From NCBI GenBank assembly GCA_959608625.1, contig CAUHQV010000039.1:1-18239 (forward strand): DNA of 18,239 nt. The letters run 5' to 3'. The notes beneath the pieces are model-generated. The model saw only the letters and a list, made by a program, of their open reading frames with translations, was not told where the DNA came from and did not search any database. Shown here piece after piece: positions 6,009 through 14,553 of this stretch. Source of the DNA: an uncultured Flavobacteriales bacterium. Its GTDB lineage: Bacteria > Bacteroidota > Bacteroidia > Flavobacteriales > UBA1820. How positions within the stretch are numbered: the first letter of the stretch is position 1; each line of letters opens with the position of its first letter. The position numbers and the translations under genes are program-made.

Positions 6009-7199
6009 TCAGTCTTCTTTTTTCAGGGTGATCAGCGTGATCTCCGGCCGCATACCTACCCGTGCCGGGAAGAAATGATACCCTACGCCCCGCGTTACAT
6101 ATAGTTGCCTGCCGTTTTCCCGGTAAGGGCCTGCCCAATATTTGTCCCGGTACTGGATGGGGCTCCATTGGAGATTTTTGGAAAAACGGAAGGCAAACTG
6201 CATCGCGTGCGTATGGCCTGAAAGGGTCAGGTCGACGAATTTCGGGTAGCGGGAAACGATGTGTTCGAAATGCGCCGGGTCGTGCGAGAGCAGGATGGTG
6301 AATTCCCCGTCCGGGATGCTGTCCACAGCTTTCGAGATATCCCCGCGAGCCGGGAAAGGCCCTACGCCCCAGTTTTCCACCCCGGCTAGGTATATCGTGT
6401 CCCCGCCGTTTTCGATAGGTACGAATTCGTTGTCCAGTACTTTAAATCCCGCTTGGCGGTAATAGGAGAATAGCGAGTCCATCTGTTCGCGGCGCCCTTC
6501 GGCGTTCAGCGAACGGTCGTATTCGCAGTAGTCGTGGTTGCCAACGATCGCGAATTTTCCTTTGGGGGCTTCCAACGCTTTGAGGTAATCCATCCAGGGG
6601 AGCATATCGGCGGAACTACTGTTCAGGATATCGCCGGTAAGCACGATCATGTCCGGGTGAAGATCCTGCACCATCTTGAAGGCGCGGGGGAGTTTCCGGT
6701 CGTCCGGGTCGAACGAACCCAAGTGCAGATCCGATATCTGGACGATGCGGAAATCCTCGAATCCTGCCGGCAGCCGTTCGCTCTTCATCTCGAACGGTTC
6801 CACACGGTAATCGGTCTTGCCCCGGGCCATCCCTTCTACCAGTGTTCCCAGGCCCAGTATGGCCAAACCGCAGGCTGCCATGAACAGGGCCTTGGAAGGC
6901 TTTGCGATCCATTTCCCGGTAAAAATGCGTTTACACAGGCTGAAAATATCTTCCGCCAGCCCAACCAGACACAAGGGCAGCGTGGCGCAGGCGTAGAATA
7001 TGATAACGATAGCCACTGCCCGGAAAAATGAATAGGCCGTAGGATCCGGCAATGTTTTGGCCAGGGCATAGATCAGTGCGGCCGCTCCCATGGCCAGGTA
7101 TACGATATTGGCGATGCGGCGGCTGGCGGCGCGGCGGACATACCGGTAAGAATAAATACCGGCTGCTACGGCGATAAAAAGGGTGATGTATATGATCAT
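6009..7199 (-). CDS. Membrane-anchored calcineurin-like metallophosphoesterase
   Basis: A 396-residue protein with an N-terminal membrane part and a C-terminal metallophosphoesterase domain. Hydrophobic helices lie at about 1-18, 30-49, 58-82 and 103-121. The catalytic domain starts near residue 145 and shows all the metal-binding motifs in order: D157-x-H159 (ISDLHLGS), G189-D190 (LTGDILN), GNHD (220-223), SHDP (305-308) and GHTH (328-331). This resembles the YkuE/YaeI-type phosphoesterases; YaeI-like relatives act on UDP-diacylglucosamine or other phosphate esters, but the substrate here cannot be read from sequence. I chose ATG 7197-7199 because the -7 element at 7228-7235 lies just upstream; an open extension to 7367 would run through the promoter region and overlap mfd. 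It is divergent from mfd and convergent with the lipocalin. Confidence 0.92.
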   Translation of the reverse strand: MIIYITLFIAVAAGIYSYRYVRRAASRRIANIVYLAMGAAALIYALAKTLPDPTAYSFFRAVAIVIIFYACATLPLCLVGLAEDIFSLCKRIFTGKWIAKPSKALFMAACGLAILGLGTLVEGMARGKTDYRVEPFEMKSERLPAGFEDFRIVQISDLHLGSFDPDDRKLPRAFKMVQDLHPDMIVLTGDILNSSSADMLPWMDYLKALEAPKGKFAIVGNHDYCEYDRSLNAEGRREQMDSLFSYYRQAGFKVLDNEFVPIENGGDTIYLAGVENWGVGPFPARGDISKAVDSIPDGEFTILLSHDPAHFEHIVSRYPKFVDLTLSGHTHAMQFAFRFSKNLQWSPIQYRDKYWAGPYRENGRQLYVTRGVGYHFFPARVGMRPEITLITLKKED

Positions 7200-7227
7200 T
7201 CGGGTTCGGGGACTGGATTTTAAGGGG

Positions 7228-7235
7228 CAAATATA
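7228..7235 (-). promoter_or_regulatory. -7 promoter element for the phosphoesterase gene
   Basis: The minus strand reads TAtaTTTG, a full match to the Bacteroidota -7 consensus, with a predicted start near 7224 and a leader of about 25 nt to the ATG at 7199. The -33 box is not evident. It is back-to-back with the mfd promoter about 55 bp away. Confidence 0.45.
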
Positions 7236-7264
7236 GTTTTTTTTGGCCGGCGGAACTGCTAAGG

Positions 7265-7296
7265 TTTTTATAATACTGCCCGGTGGCGTATCTTTG
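7265..7296 (+). promoter_or_regulatory. Promoter of mfd
   Basis: TAtcTTTG at 7289-7296 matches the -7 consensus. A TTTT box (7265-7268), one base from TTTG, lies 20 bp upstream, the expected spacing. The predicted start near 7300 leaves about 18 nt before the TTG at 7318, so the translation start must lie downstream of 7300. Confidence 0.55.
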
Positions 7297-7317
7297 TGTC
7301 TCTTATTTTTACCGAAT

Positions 7318-10300
7318 TTGGAAAAGGAAGACATTATTGCACGTATATCCGCCGGGGAAAATTTCAAGGCGTTGGAAAAGGCCTGGGCAGTTTCGCCTGG
7401 GGCGAAGGTATGTCTGACCGGCTATGCAGGCTCCTGGATCTATGTGTGTGCCGCCCGCTTGGCCAAGTCTATGCCGGGACATATGCTCGTGGTATGCCCG
7501 GACCGGGAATCGGCCTCCTACGCCTATGGCGATATGCGCTATCTGGCGGGAGAGGAGAACGTCCTGTTCTATCCGGCGTCTTACCGCCGCCCGTACCAGA
7601 CGGAGGAGGTCGATAATGCCAATGTACTGCTGCGGGCCGAGGTTCTGGCTGCCGTTTCGTCTTCGCAGAGCGGAAAATATGTGGTCAGCTATCCCGATGC
7701 GCTGTTCGAGAAAGTCATCTCGCGGGACGGGATCGCGGAAAATACGTTCGAGATACAGGTCGGGCAGTCCCTGAAAATAGACCGGCTGGTCGACCGGCTG
7801 GAATCCGCCGGTTTCGAACGGACGGAGTTCGTTTTTTCGGCCGGACAATATTCGGTGCGCGGAGGTATCGTGGATATTTTTTCATTCAGCGCGCAGGAAC
7901 CTTCCCGGGTGGAATTCTTCGGCGATGAGGTGGAGAGTATCCGCCTGTTCGATATCGACAGCCAGTTGTCCACGGGCAGTGTGCGGACGCTCTCCGTATT
8001 GTCCAACGTGGAAGATAAAACGGCGGGGAATGTTTCCCGCCTCAGCTTTTTCGATTTTCTGCCCAAGGATTCGCCGATAGTCATCCACAATATTCCTTCC
8101 TGTGCCGCTACGGTCGGAAAACTGATGGAAAAAGCACAGGAGGCTTTTGCGGGGCTGAAAAACAGTCCCCTGAAACATCAGGCGCCCGAAGAACTGTTTC
8201 TGGACGAGGATAGTTACCGGGCGGGTTTCGCCCGGCACCGGGTGTTGGAACTGTCCCAGCGGCCGTTCTTTCCGGATGCGCTGGTGATCGACAGTAAAAC
8301 GCTGCCCCAGGCCGTGTTCCACCGCAATTTCCAGCTCCTGGGCGAAAACCTGAAGGACAACCGTTCCAAAGGACTTTCGAACGTGATCTTCTGCGTCAAC
8401 CAAACGCAGGCCCGCCGCCTGAAGGATATATTCGCCGATGTGGACGGGACGATCGTTTTCGATGCGATCGAAGGCGACCTGCACGAAGGGTTCGCCGATC
8501 CGTCGGCCCGTTTGGCCTGTTATACCGACCACCAGATATTCGAGCGGTACCAACGTTTTGCCACGCCCCGGCATTTTGCCAAGGCGCAGGCCTTGTCCCT
8601 GTCCCAGCTTTCCGAACTGGAAGTGGGAGATTACGTCACGCATATCGACCACGGGATAGGCCGTTTCGGGGGCCTGCAAAAGATAGACGTGGACGGGCGC
8701 ACACAGGAGGCCGTAAAACTGGTATACGCCGGCGGCGATATCCTGTACGTGAGCATCCATTCGTTCCACAAAATATCCAAATACAGCGGCAAGGAAGCGA
8801 CGCAGCCCCGGGTAGACAGGCTTGGCTCCGGCACTTGGAAAGCGCTGAAAGACCGGGCGAAGAAACGGGTCAAGCAGATCGCTTTCGACCTGATAAAGCT
8901 CTATGCCTCCCGCCAGACGGTGGAAGGGTTCGCTTTTTCGCCGGACAATTACATGCAGAACGAGCTCGAGGCGTCCTTCATTTACGAGGATACCCCGGAC
9001 CAGCTGAAAGCCACCCAGGCCGTGAAGGCCGATATGGAACGCGCCCGCCCGATGGATCGCCTGGTGTGCGGGGACGTGGGATTCGGCAAGACGGAAGTGG
9101 CGATCCGGGCGGCTTTCAAAGCGGCCGGCGACTCCAAGCAGGTAGCCGTCCTGGTGCCTACGACCATCCTGGCTTTCCAGCATTACCGCAGTTTCGCTTC
9201 ACGGCTCAAACGGATGCCGGTGCGGGTGGAATACCTGAACCGTTTTCGCACGGCCAAGGAAAAAGCCGCCATCCTGAAAGACCTGGAAGAAGGAAAAATC
9301 GACATCCTGATCGGCACGCACCAGATCGTGAGCAAGAACGTGAAATTCAAAGATTTGGGTCTTCTCATTATCGACGAGGAACACAAATTCGGGGTAGGGG
9401 TGAAGGACAAGCTCAAAACCCTCAAGACCAACGTCGATACGCTGACCCTTACGGCTACGCCGATCCCCCGTACACTCCAATTTTCGCTCATGTCGGCCCG
9501 CGACCTGTCAATCATCGCCACCCCGCCGCCCAACCGCCACCCTATCCATACGCAGGTCATCACTTTCGACAAGGAGATCATCCGTGATGCCGTGACTTAC
9601 GAACTCGCGCGCGGCGGGCAGGTGTTCTTTGTCCACAACCGGATCGAGAATATCCGGGAGGTGGCGGCCATGGTACAGCAATTGGTGCCGGACGCCCGCA
9701 TAGGGGTGGGACACGGACAGATGAAAGGCGACGAACTGGAAAAACTGATGCTCGACTTTATGGAGGGCCGGTTCGACGTGCTGGTATCCACGACTATCGT
9801 GGAGAGCGGGTTGGACATTCCCAACGCCAACACCATTTTTGTGAACAACGCGCATACCTTCGGCCTTTCCGACCTGCACCAACTCCGCGGGCGGGTAGGG
9901 CGCAGCAATAAGAACGCCTTTTGTTACTATATAGCCCCGCCGTATTCCGCCATGACGGAAGATGCCCGGCACCGTCTGGAAGCCCTCGAGAAATATTCGG
10001 CCGTGGGGCAGGGGATCAACATCGCTATGAAAGACCTTGAGATACGGGGTGCGGGCGACCTGCTGGGGCCCGAACAAAGCGGTTTTATCGCGGACATAGG
10101 TTTCGACGCCTACCAGAAAATCCTGGCCGAGGCGGTGGAAGAACTGCGCCACGATGAGTTCGCTGGGCTATTCGAAGAGGGCCGCAACGATACCATCGCC
10201 TTTACTCCGCCCGATACGCAGATAGATACCGATTTCGAACTTTTGATCCCGGACGGTTACGTTTCATCCAGCCTAGAGCGTCTCCGGCTGTACAATACCC

Positions 10301-10695
10301 TGACGGAACTGAAAACACCGGAAGAACTGGCACAGTTCGCAGTCCAACTGCGGGACCGTTTCGGCGAACCACCGCGGCAGGTACTCGACCTTTTGTCCTC
10401 GATCGAGCTCAAATGGGAGGCTTCGGCGCTCGGTTTCGAGAAACTGGTGATGAAGAAGGGCGTCCTGAGGGCCCACTTTCCCCAAGATTCGTCGTCGGCC
10501 TACTATAAATCCGAGATTTTCGCTTCGATCCTGGCGTGGGGCGGCAGTCAGGCCGGGCGCTGCCGTTTCGAGGAAAAACAACAGCGCACGGGCCAGAACG
10601 GCCTTGTAATGCGGATATCGGGGATCAATTCCCTGGCTGATGCCCGGGAGGTGATCGATTCCCTGGCCGGGACCGCACTCAAAAAAGAACCCTAA
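7318..10695 (+). CDS. mfd: Transcription-repair coupling factor Mfd
   Basis: A large SF2 translocase of about 1125 residues that binds RNA polymerase stalled at DNA damage, pushes it off and recruits UvrA for nucleotide excision repair. The N-terminal UvrB-like region covers about 10-330 (YPDALFEKVISR; RGGIVDIFS; EFFGDEVESIR). The polymerase-interacting CarD-like domain follows at about 434-510 (VGDYVTHIDHGIGRFGG). The motor has Walker A GDVGFGKT (585-592), DEEH (686-689), TATPIPRTLQ, and the second RecA lobe STTIVESGLDIPNANT with QLRGRVGRS. The C-terminal D7 domain (IPDGYVSSSLERLRLYNTL onward) is complete. No ATG lies near the expected start. I chose TTG 7318 because the promoter ends at 7296; TTG codons at 7243 and 7369 are the upstream and downstream alternatives. 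It is followed by recG after 49 nt. Confidence 0.95.
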   Translation: MEKEDIIARISAGENFKALEKAWAVSPGAKVCLTGYAGSWIYVCAARLAKSMPGHMLVVCPDRESASYAYGDMRYLAGEENVLFYPASYRRPYQTEEVDNANVLLRAEVLAAVSSSQSGKYVVSYPDALFEKVISRDGIAENTFEIQVGQSLKIDRLVDRLESAGFERTEFVFSAGQYSVRGGIVDIFSFSAQEPSRVEFFGDEVESIRLFDIDSQLSTGSVRTLSVLSNVEDKTAGNVSRLSFFDFLPKDSPIVIHNIPSCAATVGKLMEKAQEAFAGLKNSPLKHQAPEELFLDEDSYRAGFARHRVLELSQRPFFPDALVIDSKTLPQAVFHRNFQLLGENLKDNRSKGLSNVIFCVNQTQARRLKDIFADVDGTIVFDAIEGDLHEGFADPSARLACYTDHQIFERYQRFATPRHFAKAQALSLSQLSELEVGDYVTHIDHGIGRFGGLQKIDVDGRTQEAVKLVYAGGDILYVSIHSFHKISKYSGKEATQPRVDRLGSGTWKALKDRAKKRVKQIAFDLIKLYASRQTVEGFAFSPDNYMQNELEASFIYEDTPDQLKATQAVKADMERARPMDRLVCGDVGFGKTEVAIRAAFKAAGDSKQVAVLVPTTILAFQHYRSFASRLKRMPVRVEYLNRFRTAKEKAAILKDLEEGKIDILIGTHQIVSKNVKFKDLGLLIIDEEHKFGVGVKDKLKTLKTNVDTLTLTATPIPRTLQFSLMSARDLSIIATPPPNRHPIHTQVITFDKEIIRDAVTYELARGGQVFFVHNRIENIREVAAMVQQLVPDARIGVGHGQMKGDELEKLMLDFMEGRFDVLVSTTIVESGLDIPNANTIFVNNAHTFGLSDLHQLRGRVGRSNKNAFCYYIAPPYSAMTEDARHRLEALEKYSAVGQGINIAMKDLEIRGAGDLLGPEQSGFIADIGFDAYQKILAEAVEELRHDEFAGLFEEGRNDTIAFTPPDTQIDTDFELLIPDGYVSSSLERLRLYNTLTELKTPEELAQFAVQLRDRFGEPPRQVLDLLSSIELKWEASALGFEKLVMKKGVLRAHFPQDSSSAYYKSEIFASILAWGGSQAGRCRFEEKQQRTGQNGLVMRISGINSLADAREVIDSLAGTALKKEP

Positions 10696-10707
10696 CTTCT
10701 GTTCGGA

Positions 10708-10740
10708 TGTGTGGTAAGCCGCCCGAAAATGTTATTTTTG
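10708..10740 (+). promoter_or_regulatory. Promoter of recG, predicting an almost leaderless transcript
   Basis: TAttTTTG at 10733-10740 matches the -7 consensus. TGTG at 10708-10711, one base from TTTG, lies 21 bp upstream. The predicted transcription start is at about 10744, one base before the recG ATG at 10745, so mRNA from this promoter would have essentially no leader. Readthrough from mfd could also express recG. Confidence 0.5.
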
Positions 10741-10744
10741 TGAA

Positions 10745-12859
10745 ATGGATACGGCCCGTAACATCTTTCTGACACCGATCGAATACCTGCCGGGTATAGG
10801 GCCGCGCCGTGCGTTGGCGCTCAAAGCCGAGATGGGGTTGTTCAATGCGGGCGACCTGCTCAATTTTTTCCCCTACCGTTATATAGACAAAACCCGGTAT
10901 TATACTGTTTCCCAGATACGCGATGCCGATGCCGACGTACAGATACGGGGCCGTCTCGGCCCCGTATCCGAAGTGAAGCAGGGCCCACGTACCGTCCGCC
11001 TGACCGCTGAATTTTACGATGAAACGGGCCGGGTCGAACTGGTCTGGTTCAAAGGGTTTCCCTGGGTGAAAAAAAACCTGGTCTCAGGACAGGAATACGT
11101 CATATTCGGCCGTCCGGCCCTATTCGCAGGCAGGTACAACATCGCCCATCCGGAGATGGAGACCGCCGAGCAGCACAGCGCGTCGCTCCTTACCGCACTG
11201 GTGCCTGTCTATCCTTCCAGCGAAAAACTGCAAAAAAGCGGCGTTACGTCGAAAGTGGTAGGCGCGGCGGTCGCGGCATTCCTGGAGAAGGCGCTCCCTT
11301 TCGTGCGGGAAACGCTTTCGCAGGAGATCATGCGGGCCGAGGGCCTGATGTCCCGCCAAGAGGCCTTACGAGCTATCCATTTTCCCCGTACGACCGATGA
11401 ACTGGCGCGGGCGCGCTATCGGATGAAATTCGAGGAATTCTTTTTTATGCAATTGGCTCTGCTTCGCCGCAAAGTCATCCGTCAGACGAAGCTCACGGGA
11501 TATCCTTTCAATAAGGTCGGGGATTATTTCAATACTTTTTACAGGGAACATATGCCATTCGAACTCACCGGGGCCCAAAAACGGGTGGTGCGGGAGATAC
11601 GCCACGATGTGGCCACCGGATACCAGATGAACAGGCTGGTGCAGGGCGATGTGGGCTCCGGCAAGACGATGGTCGCCCTTTTGTCCATGCTTATGGCGCT
11701 GGACAACGGGTTCCAGGCCTGTATGATGGCTCCGACCGAAATACTCGCTACCCAGCACTACCAGAGCCTTTCCCGGATGTTGTCGGGGATGCCTGTCCGT
11801 GTGGCGCTGCTCACCGGTTCGACCAAAGGGGCTGCCCGTCGGGAGATCCTCGAAGGTATCCGCAGCGGAGAGATCCATATCCTGGTGGGGACGCATGCTT
11901 TGATAGAGGATGCGGTCGTTTTTGCCAACCTGGGCTTAGCCGTGATCGACGAGCAGCACCGTTTCGGAGTGGAACAGCGCTCCAAACTGTGGGGAAAAAA
12001 CGGCTATGCCCCCCATATCCTGGTGATGACGGCCACTCCGATTCCCCGTACGCTGGCGATGAGCGTATACGGCGATCTGGATGTGTCGGTCATCGACGAA
12101 CTTCCCGTCGGCCGCCGGCCGATCAAAACGTTCCACCGATACGAGTCGGCGCGGCTGTCCGTGTTCGGTTTTATGCTGTCCGAGATAAACAAAGGCCGGC
12201 AGGTGTATGTGGTGTATCCGCTGATAGAAGGCTCCGAGAAAGTGGACTACAAAAATCTAATGGACGGCTACGATGTGTTGGAGGAATATTTCCGGGCGCA
12301 TGGGCGTTATGTCGGCGTAGTGCACGGCAAGATGAAATCCGAGGACAAGGATGCGGCCATCGCCCATTTTGCGGCCGGGCAGACCGATATACTTGTCTCT
12401 ACTACGGTCATCGAAGTAGGGGTCGATATCCCGAACGCTTCAGTGATGGTCATTGAGAGCGCAGAGCGCTTCGGATTGGCCCAATTGCACCAGCTGCGCG
12501 GACGCGTAGGCCGCGGAGGAGAGCAATCCTACTGCATCCTGATGACGGGCGGCAAGCTGGGGCAGGATTCGAAAAAGCGCATCGAAACGATGGTAGAGAC
12601 CAACGACGGTTTCAAAATCGCCGAGACGGACATGCGCCTGCGGGGCTACGGCGATATCATGGGCCTGAAACAGAGCGGGATGTCCAACCTGAAGATTGCC
12701 GATCTGGTCAAAGATACGGACATTCTTGAAACAGCCCGGCGCGCGGCCCAGAGCCTTCTTTTCTCCGATCCGGACCTCGTGGCTCCGGGCAATGCGCCGG
12801 TGCGGGAAGTGTACGACGGGGTGATGAAAGGCCGGGCTCTGTGGAGTTATATCAGTTGA
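10745..12859 (+). CDS. recG: ATP-dependent DNA helicase RecG
   Basis: A 704-residue SF2 helicase that reverses stalled replication forks and processes branched DNA, R-loops and D-loops. The N-terminal wedge domain contains an OB-fold that grips the junction (about 1-170; IEYLPGIGPRRALALKAEMGLFNAGDLLNFFPYRY near the start, then QIRGRLGPVSEVKQG). Motor lobe 1 has FELTGAQKRVVREI, Walker A GDVGSGKT (301-308), TEILATQHY, GTHAL and DEQHRFG (402-408). TATPIPRTLAM follows, then lobe 2 with STTVIEVGVDIPNASVMVIE and QLRGRVGRG, and the RecG-type end (RLRGYGDIMGLKQSG). It differs from Mfd in lacking UvrB-like and CarD-like parts. The length is normal for the family. It ends at TGA 12857-12859; no terminator hairpin is visible after it. 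Confidence 0.97.
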   Translation: MDTARNIFLTPIEYLPGIGPRRALALKAEMGLFNAGDLLNFFPYRYIDKTRYYTVSQIRDADADVQIRGRLGPVSEVKQGPRTVRLTAEFYDETGRVELVWFKGFPWVKKNLVSGQEYVIFGRPALFAGRYNIAHPEMETAEQHSASLLTALVPVYPSSEKLQKSGVTSKVVGAAVAAFLEKALPFVRETLSQEIMRAEGLMSRQEALRAIHFPRTTDELARARYRMKFEEFFFMQLALLRRKVIRQTKLTGYPFNKVGDYFNTFYREHMPFELTGAQKRVVREIRHDVATGYQMNRLVQGDVGSGKTMVALLSMLMALDNGFQACMMAPTEILATQHYQSLSRMLSGMPVRVALLTGSTKGAARREILEGIRSGEIHILVGTHALIEDAVVFANLGLAVIDEQHRFGVEQRSKLWGKNGYAPHILVMTATPIPRTLAMSVYGDLDVSVIDELPVGRRPIKTFHRYESARLSVFGFMLSEINKGRQVYVVYPLIEGSEKVDYKNLMDGYDVLEEYFRAHGRYVGVVHGKMKSEDKDAAIAHFAAGQTDILVSTTVIEVGVDIPNASVMVIESAERFGLAQLHQLRGRVGRGGEQSYCILMTGGKLGQDSKKRIETMVETNDGFKIAETDMRLRGYGDIMGLKQSGMSNLKIADLVKDTDILETARRAAQSLLFSDPDLVAPGNAPVREVYDGVMKGRALWSYIS

Positions 12860-12914
12860 TGGGTGAAAAACAGGTGTTTTTCTTTATAAGAGCCGTAATA
12901 TTGTTATTATTTGT

Positions 12915-12922
12915 TATGTTTG
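12915..12922 (+). promoter_or_regulatory. Possible -7 element for the M23-like gene
   Basis: TAtgTTTG matches the -7 consensus within an AT-rich 96-bp spacer after recG. The predicted start near 12926 gives a leader of about 30 nt to the ATG at 12956, the same range as other promoters in the window. No clean -33 box lies at 19-21 bp, and the spacer is AT-rich enough for a chance match. Confidence 0.35.
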
Positions 12923-12955
12923 TCGGTGTTTTACCAATCGAAATGCTACTACTGC

Positions 12956-13852
12956 ATGAAAAAAATACTACTGCTGTTATTTATCCTTGGTGGGTTTGTG
13001 CCTGTCCATTCCCAAGTCTCTCTCGAGGGTGATTATGAGGAAGAATACTACATCATCCGTGTGGAGAGTAAAGGCCCCGGGACCTATTCCGTGTTTGTGG
13101 ACGTACATAGGGCTGATAATTATGGAGGCCCTATGAAACAGACTGTGACGGTTGCCGCACCCCGCGAAATACTCCGGCTGAAACGGGAAAACCCTACCGT
13201 GATTGGAAGGGTCGGTTATCGTTACTGGTGGATCGAAGGCGATGTAAATGGCCGCCGGGATACCAGCTTCGTTTACCGTTTACCCTATTCTGAATACAAG
13301 GGTATTGTTCGGGCTTACAACATGAAAAGCAACAGGTCGGCATCGTCCCCTTATATTGCGACGGCCTTCCGCACGGACAAAAAAGACACTATTTATGCAG
13401 CACGTAAAGGCAAAGTGATCTGGATAGAAGATAATTACCATGCCCCCGGCAAGCAGGAGGTGCTCTTTTCGACTGACATGAACCGGGTAATGGTGTTGCA
13501 CGGCGATGGAACAACGGCCGATTATTTAGGCGTGGAAAAAGGAGGTTTTTTGGTTCGGGAAGGGGATACGGTCTATCCCGATACGCCTATCGCCATTGCG
13601 GGGCCGTTCGCCACAGGAGGTTATGGGTTTTATTTCGCCGTCGCTTACCCTGTTTTGACGGGAGTGGATGACAAACCGTTGGGCAGGCATTATTACACCC
13701 CTGTTTTTGCTACGCAGGACGGCGGAAAAACGCTAAAAAACAGTACCGTCTATGTGGCGAAGGTAACCGAGGAATTGATCACGCACGAGATGACCGGTCG
13801 TGAAAAGAAGAACTATGAAAAAAGAAAGATGTCTGCCTCAGCCAAAAAATAA
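12956..13852 (+). CDS. Secreted degenerate M23 (LytM)-like protein
   Basis: A 298-residue protein with a Sec signal peptide (MKKILLLLFILGGFVPVHSQ) and therefore exported. Residues about 21-125 form an unrecognised beta-rich domain. Residues about 130-235 follow the M23 peptidase pattern: a strand block near TIYAARKGKVIWIEDNYHAPGK, then VMVLHGDGTTADYLGVEKGGFLVREGDTVYPDTPIAIAGPFATGGYGFYFAVAY. These align by eye with the M23 elements 'A-x-x-G-x-V', 'I-x-H-G-D-G ... Y-x-H-L', 'V-x-x-G-x-x-V' and 'H-L-H-F-E-V'. The metal-binding residues are gone: no H-x3-D before the domain, YLGV replaces Y-x-H-L, and FYFAV replaces H-L-H-F-E. It is probably catalytically dead, perhaps a binding or activator subunit like EnvC-type proteins (inference). 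The start at 12956 gives an intact signal peptide. Confidence 0.8.
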   Translation: MKKILLLLFILGGFVPVHSQVSLEGDYEEEYYIIRVESKGPGTYSVFVDVHRADNYGGPMKQTVTVAAPREILRLKRENPTVIGRVGYRYWWIEGDVNGRRDTSFVYRLPYSEYKGIVRAYNMKSNRSASSPYIATAFRTDKKDTIYAARKGKVIWIEDNYHAPGKQEVLFSTDMNRVMVLHGDGTTADYLGVEKGGFLVREGDTVYPDTPIAIAGPFATGGYGFYFAVAYPVLTGVDDKPLGRHYYTPVFATQDGGKTLKNSTVYVAKVTEELITHEMTGREKKNYEKRKMSASAKK

Positions 13853-13938
13853 CTCCGTTTTTCCTAAGGCTGCAGTATCCCGAATCTTTTTGCGGCTTCA
13901 GGGAAGAAGCGGTTGCCAGGGTATCGGGACATGAAAAT

Positions 13939-14526
13939 TTAGGGTATCCAGTGGGCGATGCCCGTCAAGGGATGTTCCTTTCTCCACTGTACGAAATCGG
14001 CGTAGCCCCGTATCCCGTCCCGGATCACTGCCTGGTAATATTCGATACCTGCGATCTTTTCGTTTTCCGGCGTGTCGTTCTTCAGGGTGAGAATGGCCAG
14101 TTTGATCTCGGGCGTGAGCACCGAAACGATGCGGTCGGCCACGTTTTCGAAGTACCCGTCGTACCGGGAGCCCCTTTCAATATGTATCATATCCAACTGC
14201 CAGGTGTTCCCATCCGTATGCTCGTACCAGGCATGCCATTCGAGGCATCTTTCCTCGGTATCGATCAGGTTGGTGTATTCGATGCGCCTGATCCGGGGAT
14301 TGGCCGCTAAAAGGGCCATGGCCGCAAAACTTTCGGCCGGGTCCAGATGGTCGGAGTAAATGTGTAAATCTACATCCCGATGAGTCATCAGCAGCCCCAT
14401 GCGCAGGGAACCTACCAGGTGGGGTTCGGCTCCGATGGTCTTCCAGATGCGTTCGACGCCGGTATTTTCGATGATTTCCCAGGCCACCTGCTGATTTGCA
14501 GCGGCTTTTTGTAAAATATCTTCCAT
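13939..14526 (-). CDS. Putative nucleotidyltransferase-fold protein
   Basis: A 195-residue cytoplasmic protein with the signature of the polymerase-beta-like nucleotidyltransferase superfamily. It has a helix-turn G-S (VGSLRMGLL, residues 38-46) followed by D51-x-D53 (HRDVDLHIYSD), and a likely third carboxylate D112 in the strand WQLDMIHI. These are the residues that would hold two metals and the triphosphate. The C-terminal half is helical (PEIKLAILTLKNDTPENEKIAGIEYYQAVIRDGIRGYADFVQWRKEHP). The substrate cannot be inferred; relatives act on tRNA, small molecules, antibiotics or proteins. Its start lies 27 nt after the priA stop on the same strand and no promoter element is obvious between them, so it is probably cotranscribed with priA. 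I know of no named gene matching it. Confidence 0.82.
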   Translation of the reverse strand: MEDILQKAAANQQVAWEIIENTGVERIWKTIGAEPHLVGSLRMGLLMTHRDVDLHIYSDHLDPAESFAAMALLAANPRIRRIEYTNLIDTEERCLEWHAWYEHTDGNTWQLDMIHIERGSRYDGYFENVADRIVSVLTPEIKLAILTLKNDTPENEKIAGIEYYQAVIRDGIRGYADFVQWRKEHPLTGIAHWIP

Positions 14527-14553
14527 TAAAATTGCAAAGGTTTATTGAATGTG

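Noticed and set aside
652..9062. TGGATCGCCTG recurring near 652, 4792 and 9052
   Set aside because: All copies are inside coding regions; this looks like shared codon preference and not a repeat family.
7882..9183. 433-residue open frame on the minus strand inside mfd
   Set aside because: It is the antisense shadow of a clearly conserved coding region in GC-rich sequence, with no motif of its own.
13878..13929. Possible hairpin between the convergent M23-like and NTase genes (TCCCGA/TCGGGA with inner GCTTC/GAAGC)
   Set aside because: The stems are short with large loops and no U-run follows on either strand, so it does not qualify as a terminator.
13918..13948. Two copies of AGGGTATC (13918-13925 and 13941-13948)
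   Set aside because: An 8-bp repeat at the end of a gene is within chance and shows no mobile-element structure.
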